Of a DNA stretch of 64,000 nucleotides, positions 22,817 to 33,289 are shown one piece after another (the first letter of the stretch is position 1; every line of letters starts with the position of its first letter). The translations under genes and the position numbers were made by a program. The DNA is from Bathynomus jamesi. Lineage: Eukaryota > Arthropoda > Malacostraca > Isopoda > Cirolanidae. The DNA lies in assembly GCA_023014485.1 (NCBI GenBank), contig JAJOZX010008836.1, positions 62,001 to 126,000 on the forward strand. Direction: 5' to 3'. The notes beneath the pieces are model-generated. The model did not search any database. It saw only the letters and a list, made by a program, of their open reading frames with translations, and was not told the origin of the DNA.

Positions 22817-25800
22817 TAGGGCGGAGTGAAAAACTCATTTTTCGAATTTTCAAATTGGCTAGTGTGGAAAATGTGTGGAGTAGTGAGGAAATAAGCTGGT
22901 ATAAATTTAAAATCATAACATTAATATTTTCAGGTGCCACAATGACCTTCAATATTGAAAAAAATGGAAAAAAGCAGATTTTAACCAATAATTACAGAAG
23001 AGTCCACGATGCACAATAGACAAGAATTTATTCACACTTGTATAAAAATAGCTCAGTCAACCTTTAAAAAAAGTTTCTATTCTCTAAAAACAGTTTTCTA
23101 TAGTCAGCTCACTCAGCTGTCACGTGAGTACCTCGGTTCAGTGTAGCTGTCGCTCTCGTAGCAGGTGGGTGTTCTGTTGTTGGCGTTACTCAGATAGTCT
23201 AAACTATATTTCTTATATATTTTGCATTTCTGTATTGTGTTGCCCTAAGTTTGCCATGTACTATTAACTGAAATTAACGTATAATTGATATTAGCTCTTT
23301 CTTTTTCAGATTTGTATACTTTCAAAATGTCTCGAGTTTGTGCAAAATCAACCAGGGCCTCAACTGAGTGCCCCATGTTTGGTATGGGGGAAGATTTGTG
23401 GCACAGGAATCTTCCTACATACGAAGGAGTTTTTAAATATTACTTGTTTGTAAGAAACGATTTGAAACAGAATACTAATAAAGATCCTTCAATATCTCAA
23501 ATATTAGAACAAGTTGTTGATAAATTGAAAACAATTTGGGAAAGTGCTTCCGTCCCAATTCTGTCAGACAGGCGAATTGAAACAATGTTCAGAAGCTACC
23601 ACGAAAAGTATCGTGTCATTATGAAGCCATACCAAAGCAGAAAAAATTCTGAAGCTTACAAAGCAAAGATTGATATGTTCAAAAAAGAAGCACACACGAA
23701 ACTTTTTGACATTGCAGCGTGCAAGTGCAAAGTACTAACACAATGTTCTTGTCCCAAAGAAAAAACGGTTCCAAAGGAAGAAGTGACGTTCCTCTTAGAT
23801 CAAAGGAGTGAAAGAAAACTGTTTATTGATAGAGTAGATATTACACTCTCAAAGAAAAAAGCATCTACGTTGCTAAGAAAGCAAAAAGAAGCTGTGAGGC
23901 TCACCAAAGAATCTTCACAGGAGAAATTGCAGGATACAAATGTTGAATTATCATCATCGACATCAAATAGTGAAAGTGAATCTGACGAAATATCAGACGA
24001 TACATTTCCAGAGCCAGTTAGCTCGAAGAGAAAGCTCGAACAACCTGAAGAACAATTATTCAAGAAAAGGAAAACTACAAATCTACCTTCAGTGGCTACT
24101 GCTTGTGACAGGACTGCAGTTTCAGATCGAGCTGCAGCATTCATTGTTAGTGCAGTATTGCAAGATATTGGAGAAGTTTCTATTGACAATACATCTGAAG
24201 TAGTGGATAGGAGTAAAATCAGAAGAGAAAGACAAAAGAAGAGATCAGAAATTATGAAAGATCAAAATCAGGTCCCAATCAGAGGAATCTATTTTGATGG
24301 TCGAAAAGATTCTACACTCTTCCAAGAAAAAAAGAGTCCAAAGTATATCAGAAGAAGGTAACAGAAGAACATATCACTTTAGTGAGAGAACCTGGTTCAG
24401 ATTATTTGGGCCATTATTCTGTGAATTCTGGATCAGCTGAAGAAATATGTAAAGGAATGTTTGAGTATATTGGAAATAATGACATGAACCTGGAAAACCT
24501 TGTTGCCATTGGATGCGATGGTACAGCAGTCAACACTGGAGAAAAGGGAGGCGTTATAAGGCTTATAGAATTGAAGCTGAAGAAGCCAGTTCAACATTTA
24601 GTGTGCCAGCTCCATGCCAATGAATTTCCATTACGCCATTTACTGTAGTTGCAAAGCTGGATGGAAAAACATCTGGCCCCCGCGGATTCACCGGTCCTAT
24701 TGGCAGGGAATTAGAGAACTGTGAGAGTCTTCCTATTGTCGAGTTTGAAAGGATTGATGCTGAGGAACCAACTGTAGACTGTGAAGATCTTAGCACCGAC
24801 CAAAAATATCTAATTGATATTCATCAGGCCATAACAAAGGGATATTGCTCTCCAGATCTTGCTCATCGTAGTCCAGGCAAAATGGCACATTCACGATGGC
24901 TGACTACAGCAAATCGTTTGCTTCGTCTATACGTTTCAACTGTAAGTCCATCTGAGAACCTCATGAACATTGCTTCTTTTATAATGAAGGTCTCCATCCC
25001 AATGTGGTTTTCTATTAAGCAAAGTACGTCTTTTGTCAATGGCTCAAAACATGTTTTCAAAACTATTGAACTAACAAGAACACTGAATGACGAAGTAAAG
25101 GATATTGTAAACCCTGTCATGCAAAGAAATGCATTTTTTGCAAATCCAGAAAATATTCTAGCATCAATGATTCCTGATGACCGCAGCGCCATAAGAGAAT
25201 TAGCGTGGAGGCGAATAAAGAAAGCAAGGCAAACAAACAAGGAAAAAGTTGTGAGGCGTTTCACAGTACCTGTTATTCAATTTGAAGCTACTGATTATAC
25301 TGATTTAATTAATTGGCAAAAATGCATTGTCACTGAACCACCTGTGACAAGACACCTGACAGAAAATGAGATTGAAGAATTCATAGAAAACAAGAGTACC
25401 CCTCCATTCGAGAAATTCCCTTGTCATACACAAGTAGTAGAAAGAATGGTAAAATTAGTGACTGAAGCATCATCAAAAGTATTTGGATTGAACTCGCGAG
25501 ATGGCTTCATAAGATCAACACTTCAGTCACGTAAAAAAATGCCATCATTCGAAAGTAAAGCTGAATATAAAGTTTAAATAAAACGTTAATAGAAAAAAAC
25601 ATGCGCAAGGATGGGTGGTTGGGAGGGCATGGGTGGAGCTCGACACGCAGCCACCTCCTCGTGGTGAGTTCTGGATTACTTAGATCATTAATCAAAAGAA
25701 CATTGATCTAAATAAACTAAGAGCTGCGTAATTCAGTAACTATTTTGGTAATTGGAACACTTAATATATAATAATAACAAGTAAGTTTCAGTTATTGTAC

Positions 25801-25985
25801 TAATGCAGAATATAAGAAAATCATTATATTTCACTTTTTTCGACGGCTTTGTGGCACCTGAAGATATAATTTCGCAGGACTAATATTTATGCACAGTCAT
25901 TATCTATAGCACCCACATATTTTCCGCACTAGCCATATTTGAATTTCGAAACAATGTTTAAAAACCTCATTTTCGATCCGCCCTA
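22817..25985 (+). mobile_element. Family-2 DNA transposon, copy b
   Basis: The left end is TAGGGCGGAGTGAAAAACTC; the right end on the complement is TAGGGCGGATCGAAAATGAG. The similarity extends about 75 bp inward (TTCAAATTGGCTAGTGTGGA against TTCAAATATGGCTAGTGCGG). The exact 8-bp duplication ATATACAG is at 22809-22816 and 25986-25993. The right duplication overlaps the first three bases (CAG) of the mariner starting at 25991, so this copy inserted into that mariner's left edge. The transposase gene is on the plus strand. Confidence 0.87.
23327..25577 (+). pseudogene. Family-2 transposase gene, copy b, two frameshifts
   Basis: The start MSRVCAKSTRASTECP at 23327 is preferred because upstream residues fall in a likely intron or leader. 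Order of blocks: a Cys cluster CKCKVLTQCSCPKEK (residues about 135-150), a basic/acidic coiled region, an alanine helix (DRAAAFIVSAVLQDIG), YFDGRKD (first Asp), a frameshift at about 24355, then EEHITLVREPGS, IGCDGTAVNTG (second Asp), VCQLHANEFPLRHL (CxxH), a second frameshift at about 24645, then HSRWLTTANRLLRLYV, INWQKCIVTEPPVTRHL and CHTQVVERMVKLVTEAS with the candidate Glu. The intact order and length (about 750 residues) show what a full family-2 protein looks like. No hAT dimerisation block is present. Confidence 0.8.
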
Positions 25986-25990
25986 ATATA

Positions 25991-26665
25991 CAGGGTGTTT
26001 CTAAAGTAACCATCTATTTTGGTGAAATAGGGGGATTTTAAACAATTGTTATATTGGCATAATGGTATGTGCATTGTTATACAAAATTCATGTATTTATA
26101 ATATTTCAATTGCTTTACACGATTTTTTGTTAATTATTTTATTTATTTTCAGACCCATATCATTGATGATGAATGTGCAAGAACGGGTTTATGTAGTAAC
26201 ATGCAGGATAAAAGGCATGAAGTGCAATGAAATTAGAGAAAAGTTTGAGAGAAGGTTTCGTAAAACAGGCCCTAGAGACCAGGCTATTCGCGAATTAATA
26301 AACAAATTTATGAGGACTGGATCTGTACATGACGAGCGTAGATCTGGACGGCCAAGAAGATCTCACGAAAGAATCGAATCTGTTCAAGAAGCATTCGAAG
26401 AGGATCCACAATTATCGATTCGGAGGGCATCCCACAGATTAGAAATTCCACAAACAACGGTTTACAGAATTCTACGTTATGATTTAAAGAAAAAGCCATA
26501 CCACATTCAAGTGTTCCACAACTTACAAGAAGAAGATTATCCACGAAGAGCAACAATGTGTGCCGAGCTTACAAATATATATATATATATTTTCATGTTT
26601 TAAAGGTGTTTTTTTTATAACTCATATTATTTCGCAAAATAGATGGTTACTTTAGAAACACCCTG
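25991..26665 (+). mobile_element. Mariner element, C-terminal half deleted
   Basis: The termini are CAGGGTGTTTCTAAAGTAACCA and its complement, ending CACCCTG, with TA on both sides (25989-25990 and 26666-26667). At 675 bp it is about half the usual mariner length. Confidence 0.88.
26166..26603 (+). pseudogene. Mariner transposase DNA-binding half
   Basis: Starting MMNVQERVYVVTCRIKGMKC, the frame encodes a paired helix-turn-helix DNA-binding region: KFMRTGSVHDERRSGRPRRS links the two parts and LSIRRASHRLEIPQTTVYRIL is the second recognition helix. It stops soon after KKPYHIQVFHNL, before any catalytic aspartate, and runs into a TA stretch. It could bind its termini but not catalyse transposition. 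Confidence 0.82.
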
Positions 26666-26697
26666 TATTTAACTATTTATATGCGACAGCGCGATTT

Positions 26698-27368
26698 TTA
26701 TCGATATTTCAGATCGACTCTACGATTCTTAATGGAATATTCATCTATTACTGAATCGTTGAATGATGGGTCAGATTTCATTTGGACTAATAACTCATTT
26801 TCGATACTCATAAGGGCTAAGTATGACAGCCTTTCTTCGCCCATTGTACTTCTTAGATACGTTTTAATTCTCCTCAAAGCCAAACATGATCTTTCTACTG
26901 ATGAAGTTGTAGAGGGAATGGTTAGTACTAGCTCTACGAGTTTTTGAAGTTCAGGCATGCTTTCACTCAAGTTGTTCAGGCTGAAGAATTTTGCAATATG
27001 GCAGGGATATTTTCCTTGAAATTCTACAGATGAGTATAGGACACTAAGTTCATTTTGCAGTCTTATAAAATCAAAAGAGCCACTGTGTAACTCCGCAAAG
27101 GTTTTAAGAATTTCAACTGTGACAGATTTCCAAACCGAGCAGTAAGTTGCATGCAAACCGTATCTATGATTTCTAAATAAAGTCTTTTCATTTCCAAATC
27201 TGGCTGATCAGTCTGTGCTAGCCTTATTCGTTTTGGTTCTGCATCAGCAGTCAATGGCATGCGATATTTCGCCTTTGCCACACAATCATCAAAGCCACTT
27301 CGCATTTTCTGAAACTACGCTGAAACACTCCAGCGTATCCCAGGACATTTTTCGGCCAATAGTAAGGC
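26698..27368 (-). pseudogene. C-terminal fragment of the old hAT transposase
   Basis: On the minus strand, ELQKLVELVLTIPSTTSSVE followed by RSCLALRRIKTYLRSTMGEERLS is the hAT dimerisation region in the form seen in ZMYM1-like (TTF-type) transposases: P.TTSSVERS..ALRRIKTYLR. Upstream, about 27350-27100 reads MPLTADAEPKRIRLAQTDQP and LTARFGNLSQLKFLK in a shifted frame with an in-frame stop near 27320. The gene is cut at 27369 by the younger hAT. Remaining upstream coding is not recognisable. Confidence 0.8.
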
Positions 27369-27977
27369 CAGAGATGGGCAAGATCACCAACTTTGGTGAT
27401 CTTGAAGATCAAGATCAGATCACCAGAAAAATGTGATCTTGAAGATCCAGATCAGATCACCAGAAAAATGTGATCTTGAAGATCCAGATCAAGATCGTGA
27501 TCTTGAAGATCACTTTTCAAGATCACTTTTTAAGATCACTTTTATATGAATTGAAAAAAGTTGTACTCTTGTAGAGTAAACAAAAACAAATTATTTTGTT
27601 AATCACTCCTGAAAAGTATCACTCCTAATACTCCCCCTGAGGGCTGAGGCAATACAAGCATCGCATCCTACCCATGTCACCTGATCTAAACCACGGGGAT
27701 TGACGATTCCCCTTTCAGTTTTTCAGGTGGTAAACTTAAAACTTAGTATTATCATAACTTATCAGCAAAGAAAAAACTATTAAATGACCTACATATAGTT
27801 TTTAGTTCTATTTTTCTCAATTCTCATTTCACCAGGTCCATAACCCATATCAATGAATGGTCAGCATATATAAGTAAACATTTTTTACATAGAATTTAAT
27901 TTTACAGTTTTACTGCAGTACGCAATTACTGACAATATAAGGGTAAAAACCGCAAGTTAAGAGTGTTAATTTAATGT

Positions 27978-30436
27978 TCAACCGCTGTAAACATTTGCTT
28001 TCAGCAAAACCAATTGTTCAAAGTTACCATCCGAGAGACGACTTCGTTTGGGGCTATGAACCATGCCAGCAAACGAAAACAACCGTTTCACTGGTGCAGA
28101 GGAAGGTAGCGTGGTGTTATACCTCTTGAAGATCTTCTTTATAGCAGGATACCTATCTAAAGAGTCGAGTGCCTTACTGGTGTCCTGCAAATAATTGAGG
28201 ACTTCCAAGTCTTCCTTGTTGTTAGGAGCAGAGAATGAGCCGTCCATAGTTCTGAAGAAATCGTCTTCAGATGATGAGTCTGAGTTCACCGAACTATTAC
28301 CACTGCTGTCAGAATTACAATTTCTTACAGCCATTTGCAGCTTGTCTTTTACTTGAGACTTGATTGCTTCATGATCGGCGAAATTAGGCCCTTGCAACAA
28401 TGATATCCATCTAAGTTTGAAATACGGATGAGATACTGAGGCCAAAACGGCATCAGTTACCTCGGGGCTCAACGACAAAAAATGACCAAATCTGGCATTG
28501 AAGCCAGAGACGACTGCTGCCAGTAATGGCATGCAGTGTCTCAAGCGCAGGTCGTTTGGTTGGATAGGCTCCAATCTTGCGAGGGCATCTTGAGTCACTA
28601 GGACTGTTGGAAGAAGACAACCGTAGTAGCATTCTTTCTCTGCCTGTAATTTGTTGAGGGCTGCTGCAATTGGTTTTAGAACAGACAAATATTCTGAAAT
28701 AAATTCCAATTCATTGTCTTTGAGGATGGGTAGATTCAGTTCTTCAAGAGCTACATTCACGTCGTTCTTATGTTTATATATTTGGCTTAATGAGTCGTAC
28801 ATTGAGTTCCATCGGGTGACGCATGGGTACCTAAATTGGACGCCAGTTATTTCCTGTATTTTTTCTGCTGACTTGGGTTTACCAGCAGCATTCCACAGCG
28901 CCGAACATTTTCCCATTGCAGAATGCTTTATCTTCTTTAGTCCAGGTGAATTCAGTCCTTTATCTGCATCAGTTGTTGCTACCAAGTTCAATGTGTGGGA
29001 GGCACATCGAATATGGGATGATAGTTTCACTGACTCCTCTCCATGCTCTCCTGAATGTTCAGGAAAGTTGCTGATGATAACCTCTTCATCTGAATCTTTT
29101 TCATCATCATCTTCATCTGCATCATCTTCATCAATGTCGTCAGTACGATTCTGAACACGAACACCGAACTCTTTAAAGCATTTCACCATGTTCGATGCAT
29201 TGTCGGTGACTGTAGATACAACTTTTCTATAAGATAAACCATGCTCCGAGTTGATCCTGTCCAATATTCCAGCAATTTTATCAAAGCTATGTGTTCCACG
29301 AAATCTTCGGCATGCCAGTGCAGCTGATCCTCGCGACAAGTCATCATTGATCTGTAATGTAAGAAATAAAATCAATGTTTGTATGAACATTTTTTTAAGC
29401 TTAATTTAATAATATTGGTTAGACACGCACCAGCTAAACTGCGCCACCAAACATTGAAGAGAAGAACTATGTGATATAAAGGAGGCAATTCAGCGATGAG
29501 TCGCCTACCATACCACCACATCAGTGACCCATCCCATAAGAGCAAAATGTGGAAGAGTCCATATTCACAGCCTGTGAATATGGACTCTTCCACATTTTGC
29601 TGTGAATCAGACACAATGACAGATGACAGAATCAGTGAATTAGTGTGAAATTACTGTGAATCACAGCAAAATGAAGACTCACCAAATTAATGAATGAGGA
29701 ACATATGTCGAATAATTGAAAAGATTATACTATAAGTCTATCAGACTATCAGTCTATCACCAATGGTCAATTTATCAATTATATAAAAATAATACACTAA
29801 ATCAATAGCATACCCAATGCGCAGTGACTCCCATGAAACTGCGGTGATTAGTTGACCATATGTCGCATGTAACACACACATGGTCAACTGCTGCCAGTTT
29901 TGCTTGTATGTCTTCCTTCATTGTACTGGTTGTTGTTGCAAGAGATCTAGCCAGGGTGCGTCTAGATGGCACCTGAACAGCCGGGTTGACGTCTGAAAAA
30001 ATATTTAAAAATTAAAACAAATACAATAGATTAGCTATGGAAAAAATATCAAAATATTTAGTTAGGCTAGCGATAGTCTAATGTTCATACAAATAATATG
30101 ATTAATATTTTAATCAGATATTAGCTATGGAAAAAATAGCAAAATATTTGAGTTATACTAACATGAAAGAAGATCCTTAAATTCATGTAGTTCAACTAGG
30201 CTCAATGGTAGGAGCCCATTAGCCACAAGCGAGAGAATCTTCTTTTCTAGGATATCCTTGCATATTGGTGGTCCTGGTTTTTGCTTGGAAATGTGGAACA
30301 TGCTTAGTGTTGACTGCTTGGCAATTTTGGCAGGGCCAGCATTGCTGCCGCTGGCATCTTCTTCTTTAGCTGGACGCTTGCGAGATTTCTTCTCCGATTC
30401 ATATTCACCCAAAAGATCCGAATGTAGTTTCTGCAC
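27978..30436 (-). CDS. hAT transposase of the younger element, spliced
   Basis: Exons on the minus strand: about 30436-30164 (basic N-terminal linker, RKRPAKEEDASGSNAGPAK, then SMFHISKQKPGPP), 29992-29814 (VNPAVQVPSRRTLARSL, VTCDIWSTNHRSFMGVTAHW) and 29351-27978. The second and third exons have clean CAG acceptors, and GT follows W in exon 2. Exon 3 begins INDDLSRGSAALACRRF and contains VTDNASNMVKCF (catalytic Asp region), HIRCASHTLNLVAT (CxxH), RWNSMYDSL, and the dimerisation block LPSSAPVKRLFSFAGMVH then SPKRSRLSDG. I see no stop in exons 2-3. The BED finger should lie upstream; a possible first exon is at about 32323-32512. This copy may be close to functional. Confidence 0.8.
29548..29602. 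repeat. Short palindrome in a hAT intron
   Basis: GCAAAATGTGGAAGAGTCCATATTCACAG is followed by CTGTGAATATGGACTCTTCCACATTTTGC, a near-perfect inverted repeat with 29-bp arms. It lies in the intron between exons 2 and 3 of the younger hAT gene. Confidence 0.8.
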
Positions 30437-31325
30437 AAGAAAAAATTATTATCATGCGGAGAGACTTCTTGAACACCCTGTATAATATTTATCAGAGTAT
30501 CAAACTTCTAGTTGAAATTAATACTTAACAAGATTCTAAAATTTTGTTATCTTTAACTAAAATTATTTTCACCATGATCAGTGCATTTTTATCCTATGTT
30601 AAATTGAAAGCCGAATTTCGTCCTTCAGTAACTAAATAGGAGAAATTACAGACATGGATCAGACAGAGAGAAAGACAGATACACCTGGCGTTTTATTATA
30701 GTTGGATATCGGCAGTTTTTAATGTAGTTACTAGTCCATAATCTATTAATATCTGAAGTGCACAATATATTCAAATGGACGTCTATGTAAATGTAGCATT
30801 AGTCTTGTACAAAGCTGGGCACAAACCGTTAATCCGTTAATCGTTAATTAACGAAGTTAACTTTTTCGTTAACGATTTAACTTTTAAGTTAACTTTGAAA
30901 ATCATTATCGGACTAATTAACTTCCGTTACATTTAACTTCCGTTAACTCAAGTCCGTTAACCCAAAAAATTCATAAATAAACGTTTAAAAGTTTATATTA
31001 TTTTCAGTGCTAAGCAGGTGCGCAATTAATCCGCCACTGTTAATAGTTATTTATGGCATTGGTTTTAGCAAAACATGGTCGACTGTAAAATCAGGCGGAA
31101 AGATTTGCCATTTGAGTTGAATGTTTCAACTTCTTTCAAGAAATATCACGAGCATTTTAAGGCACTTTCAATAATATATATGTAACAATTACAACAAATA
31201 ACTACATTCGTTTCATTTTCAGTCTGTCTCTTGCGCAACATGTTTGTGCTAGTGAATATTTAAAAATAATCGTTGTCAAGTAAGTCATGTATATTTATAA
31301 TATGTCTGTGAGTACCTTATTACTG

Positions 31326-31539
31326 CAGAGCTGGGCACTTGCGGCATATTGCGGTACTGCGGTACTGCTGCACTACCAAACCGGTACCAAACCGGTACGC
31401 GGAAATTTGAATGCGGTAGCGGTACTGCGGTACTTTCAGCGATCCTTTGCGGTACTGCGTTATGGGGGCCCGGGGTGGTAGTGCGGTGGTACCGCAAGTA
31501 CCGCAGTACCGCAAAATATGCCGCAAATGCCCAGCTCTG
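31326..31539. mobile_element. Short hAT-type MITE, innermost nested element
   Basis: The ends CAGAGCTGGGCACTTGCGGC and its near complement, with flanks CTTATTAC(TG) and CTTATTAG, give a 7-8 bp duplication with two extra bases on the left. The interior is made of GCGGTACTGCGGTAC and GGTACCAAACCGGTAC repeats and is more GC-rich than its surroundings. There is no coding capacity. Confidence 0.85.
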
Positions 31540-31589
31540 CTTATTAGTAGTCTCCTTGATACATTTCAAGAACCATAAAACTGATCAGG

Positions 31590-31979
31590 TAAGATTTCAA
31601 TTATCATGTCAACAACGAGGAGGAGGAGGAGGATGACTTCTTCAGTGCTGTCATCCAGACAAAAGAGAGCAGCAGAAGCCACAGGTCACTCAAGGGCAAG
31701 GCCCAGAACTTGGTCAAGACCTGGCTGGAGACCAACTCCAAGGACTTGCTGACAGATGCTGCCTTCTTGGGTGAGCAAGTGTTGGTGGACTTGTTCATCA
31801 AGTTCAACACAGCCATCCCCTCCAGTGCTGCAGTGGAGCGTTTGTTCTCTATGGGCAAGGACATCCTGAGGGCCAAGAGATCATCCCTGTCTGATGAAAA
31901 CTTTGATATGCTAATTTTCATGAAGGGCAAAATGCATCTCATGGACAAAATGGAGAACGAGAAGAAGAGGGAAAATTAA
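31590..31979 (+). pseudogene. hAT transposase C terminus in the second hAT
   Basis: After an acidic stretch the plus-strand frame reads FFSAVIQTKESS, then LVDLFIKFNTAIPSSAAVER, LFSMGKDILRAKRSSLSDEN and FDMLIFMKGKM before the stop. This is the complete hAT dimerisation block. The catalytic core is missing. A short N-terminal piece (MVDCKIRRKDLPFELNVS) may survive at about 31077-31180, upstream of the MITE. Confidence 0.85.
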
Positions 31980-32322
31980 ATTATATATATATTGTTTTTC
32001 ATTTTTTTTATAATAAAAGTTAACGTTAACGGTTTATCGGTAACTTCCGTTACATGTTTAACGAATTAACGGATTAACGGTTAACGAAGTTAACTTTTTG
32101 GTTAACGGATTAGCGGTTAACGAAGTTAACTTTTTGGTTAACGGTGCCCACCACTGGTCTTGTATGGCACCAGTCACTTAAAATATGACTTGAACCATTA
32201 TGTTAATGTTGCTACTTACTACTTAGTTACTAAGTAGTACTAACCCTGAGGTGCCTCAGAAGATTGCTTGTTGAGTCGAGGCCAGCAGACAGAATTGTAG
32301 TTTTCTTTGTACACTACCTACA

Positions 32323-32512
32323 AATAACTTTGATACTGTTTCCAGTTTTTTCGACAATTTGAAAATATTTTCCTCAATAGCACAGATTGATCCTTATTAC
32401 CAACATTGTTATCTAAATATATTGAATACTGTTCTGGTGACAACCTAGAATATTTGGTTCCCTTGGGAGCCTGTTGAAGTTGTAAAATTGCACTCATTAT
32501 TAAAAAATTCAA
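32323..32512 (-). CDS. Possible first exon of the younger hAT transposase
   Basis: A short minus-strand frame encodes MSAILQLQQAPKGTKYSRLS and ends KNWKQYQSYL beside a possible GT donor. It lies in the right place (5' of the main exons, beyond the nested hAT). I do not see the two Cys and two His of a BED finger, so the link is weak. Confidence 0.3.
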
Positions 32513-33289
32513 TCTGTAAATAAAATATGTTTAGAATTAATTTATTATGAATACGGACCTATAGGCTATATTTTATGCCTATATATAATAATATATTAAT
32601 AGAACACTTTTAACATAATTGCACAGTAAATTACACTTTTTACGAGCCTAAATTCCACAGCAACTACACCTTCCATGAGCCCACGCATGACGCAAGTCAC
32701 CCAACTAACAGAAAACATAAACAGTCGGTGTTGAACAAAGTTGCCACCAGATGTCGCTTGGACAAAAAACAAATGACATTCGCATAGCGGCATATTTAAG
32801 AATCTGAAATTAAAAGTGATCTTGAAGTCTAAAGTGATCTTCAAGATCAAGATCACAAGAAATAAAGTGATCTTAGATCAAGATCAAGATCACCATAATA
32901 AAAGTGATCTTCAAGATCAAGATCAGATCACGATCTTGATCTTCAAGATCACGATCTGATCTTGAAGATCAAGATCGTGCCCATCTCTGAGTAAGGCAGT
33001 ATTTGTTAAGCCCCGTCCAGCACTTAAGGATCATATTCCTATGCAAGTACATTCTATGCTCAGAGCGTACCTTATAAGAAAGCACATGAAAAAACAAGGA
33101 AGTTTCACTTAATTTTATTTTGTATTGCTTAAGTATACTGAATAAATTATAAAATTTATTGGTATTTATAATAACATTTTACCAATATTTAAAAAAGTTA
33201 AAATTTTTAAATTTAATAAAAAAAATTGGATACGCACTGCGTACCTTGCGTACCCAGTGTGCACGCCTATGATATATATATATATATAT

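Larger units (their letters stand above)
30810..32156 (+). mobile_element. Second hAT, nested in the younger hAT
   Basis: Exact 8-bp duplications GTCTTGTA are at 30802-30809 and 32157-32164. The ends are CAAAGCTGGGCACAAACCG and, on the complement, CAGTGGTGGGCACCGTTAACC. Subterminal regions are arrays of GTTAAC/CGTTAAT units (30826-30965 and 32020-32145). It carries only the end of a transposase gene plus a nested MITE. Confidence 0.92.
27369..32989 (-). mobile_element. Younger hAT transposon with GATC-rich ends
   Basis: Exact 8-bp duplications AGTAAGGC flank it (27361-27368 and 32990-32997). The ends are CAGAGATGGGCAAGATC and, on the complement, CAGAGATGGGCACGATC. Both subterminal regions (27380-27540 and 32815-32980) are packed with GATCTTGAAGATC and AAGATCAAGATC repeats, probably transposase-binding arrays. 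A three- or four-exon transposase gene is on the minus strand. A second hAT sits inside at 30810-32156. Confidence 0.92.
22565..33271. mobile_element. Old hAT element (host of the nested block)
   Basis: The left end CAGGCGTGTGCGG (22565) and the right end, on the complement ATAGGCGTGCACACTGGG (33271), are similar. They sit exactly where the LINE endonuclease is cut. Flanks are AT-only (AATATATT left, ATATATAT right), so the 8-bp duplication is plausible but blurred by microsatellite growth. Coding remains are a hAT C terminus at 26698-27368 on the minus strand. Inside lie family-2 copy b, a mariner and a younger hAT. Confidence 0.65.

Noticed and set aside
30465..30485. Mariner right end (CACCCTGTATAA) inside the younger hAT
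   Set aside because: No matching CAGGGTG left end with an inverted repeat was found nearby.
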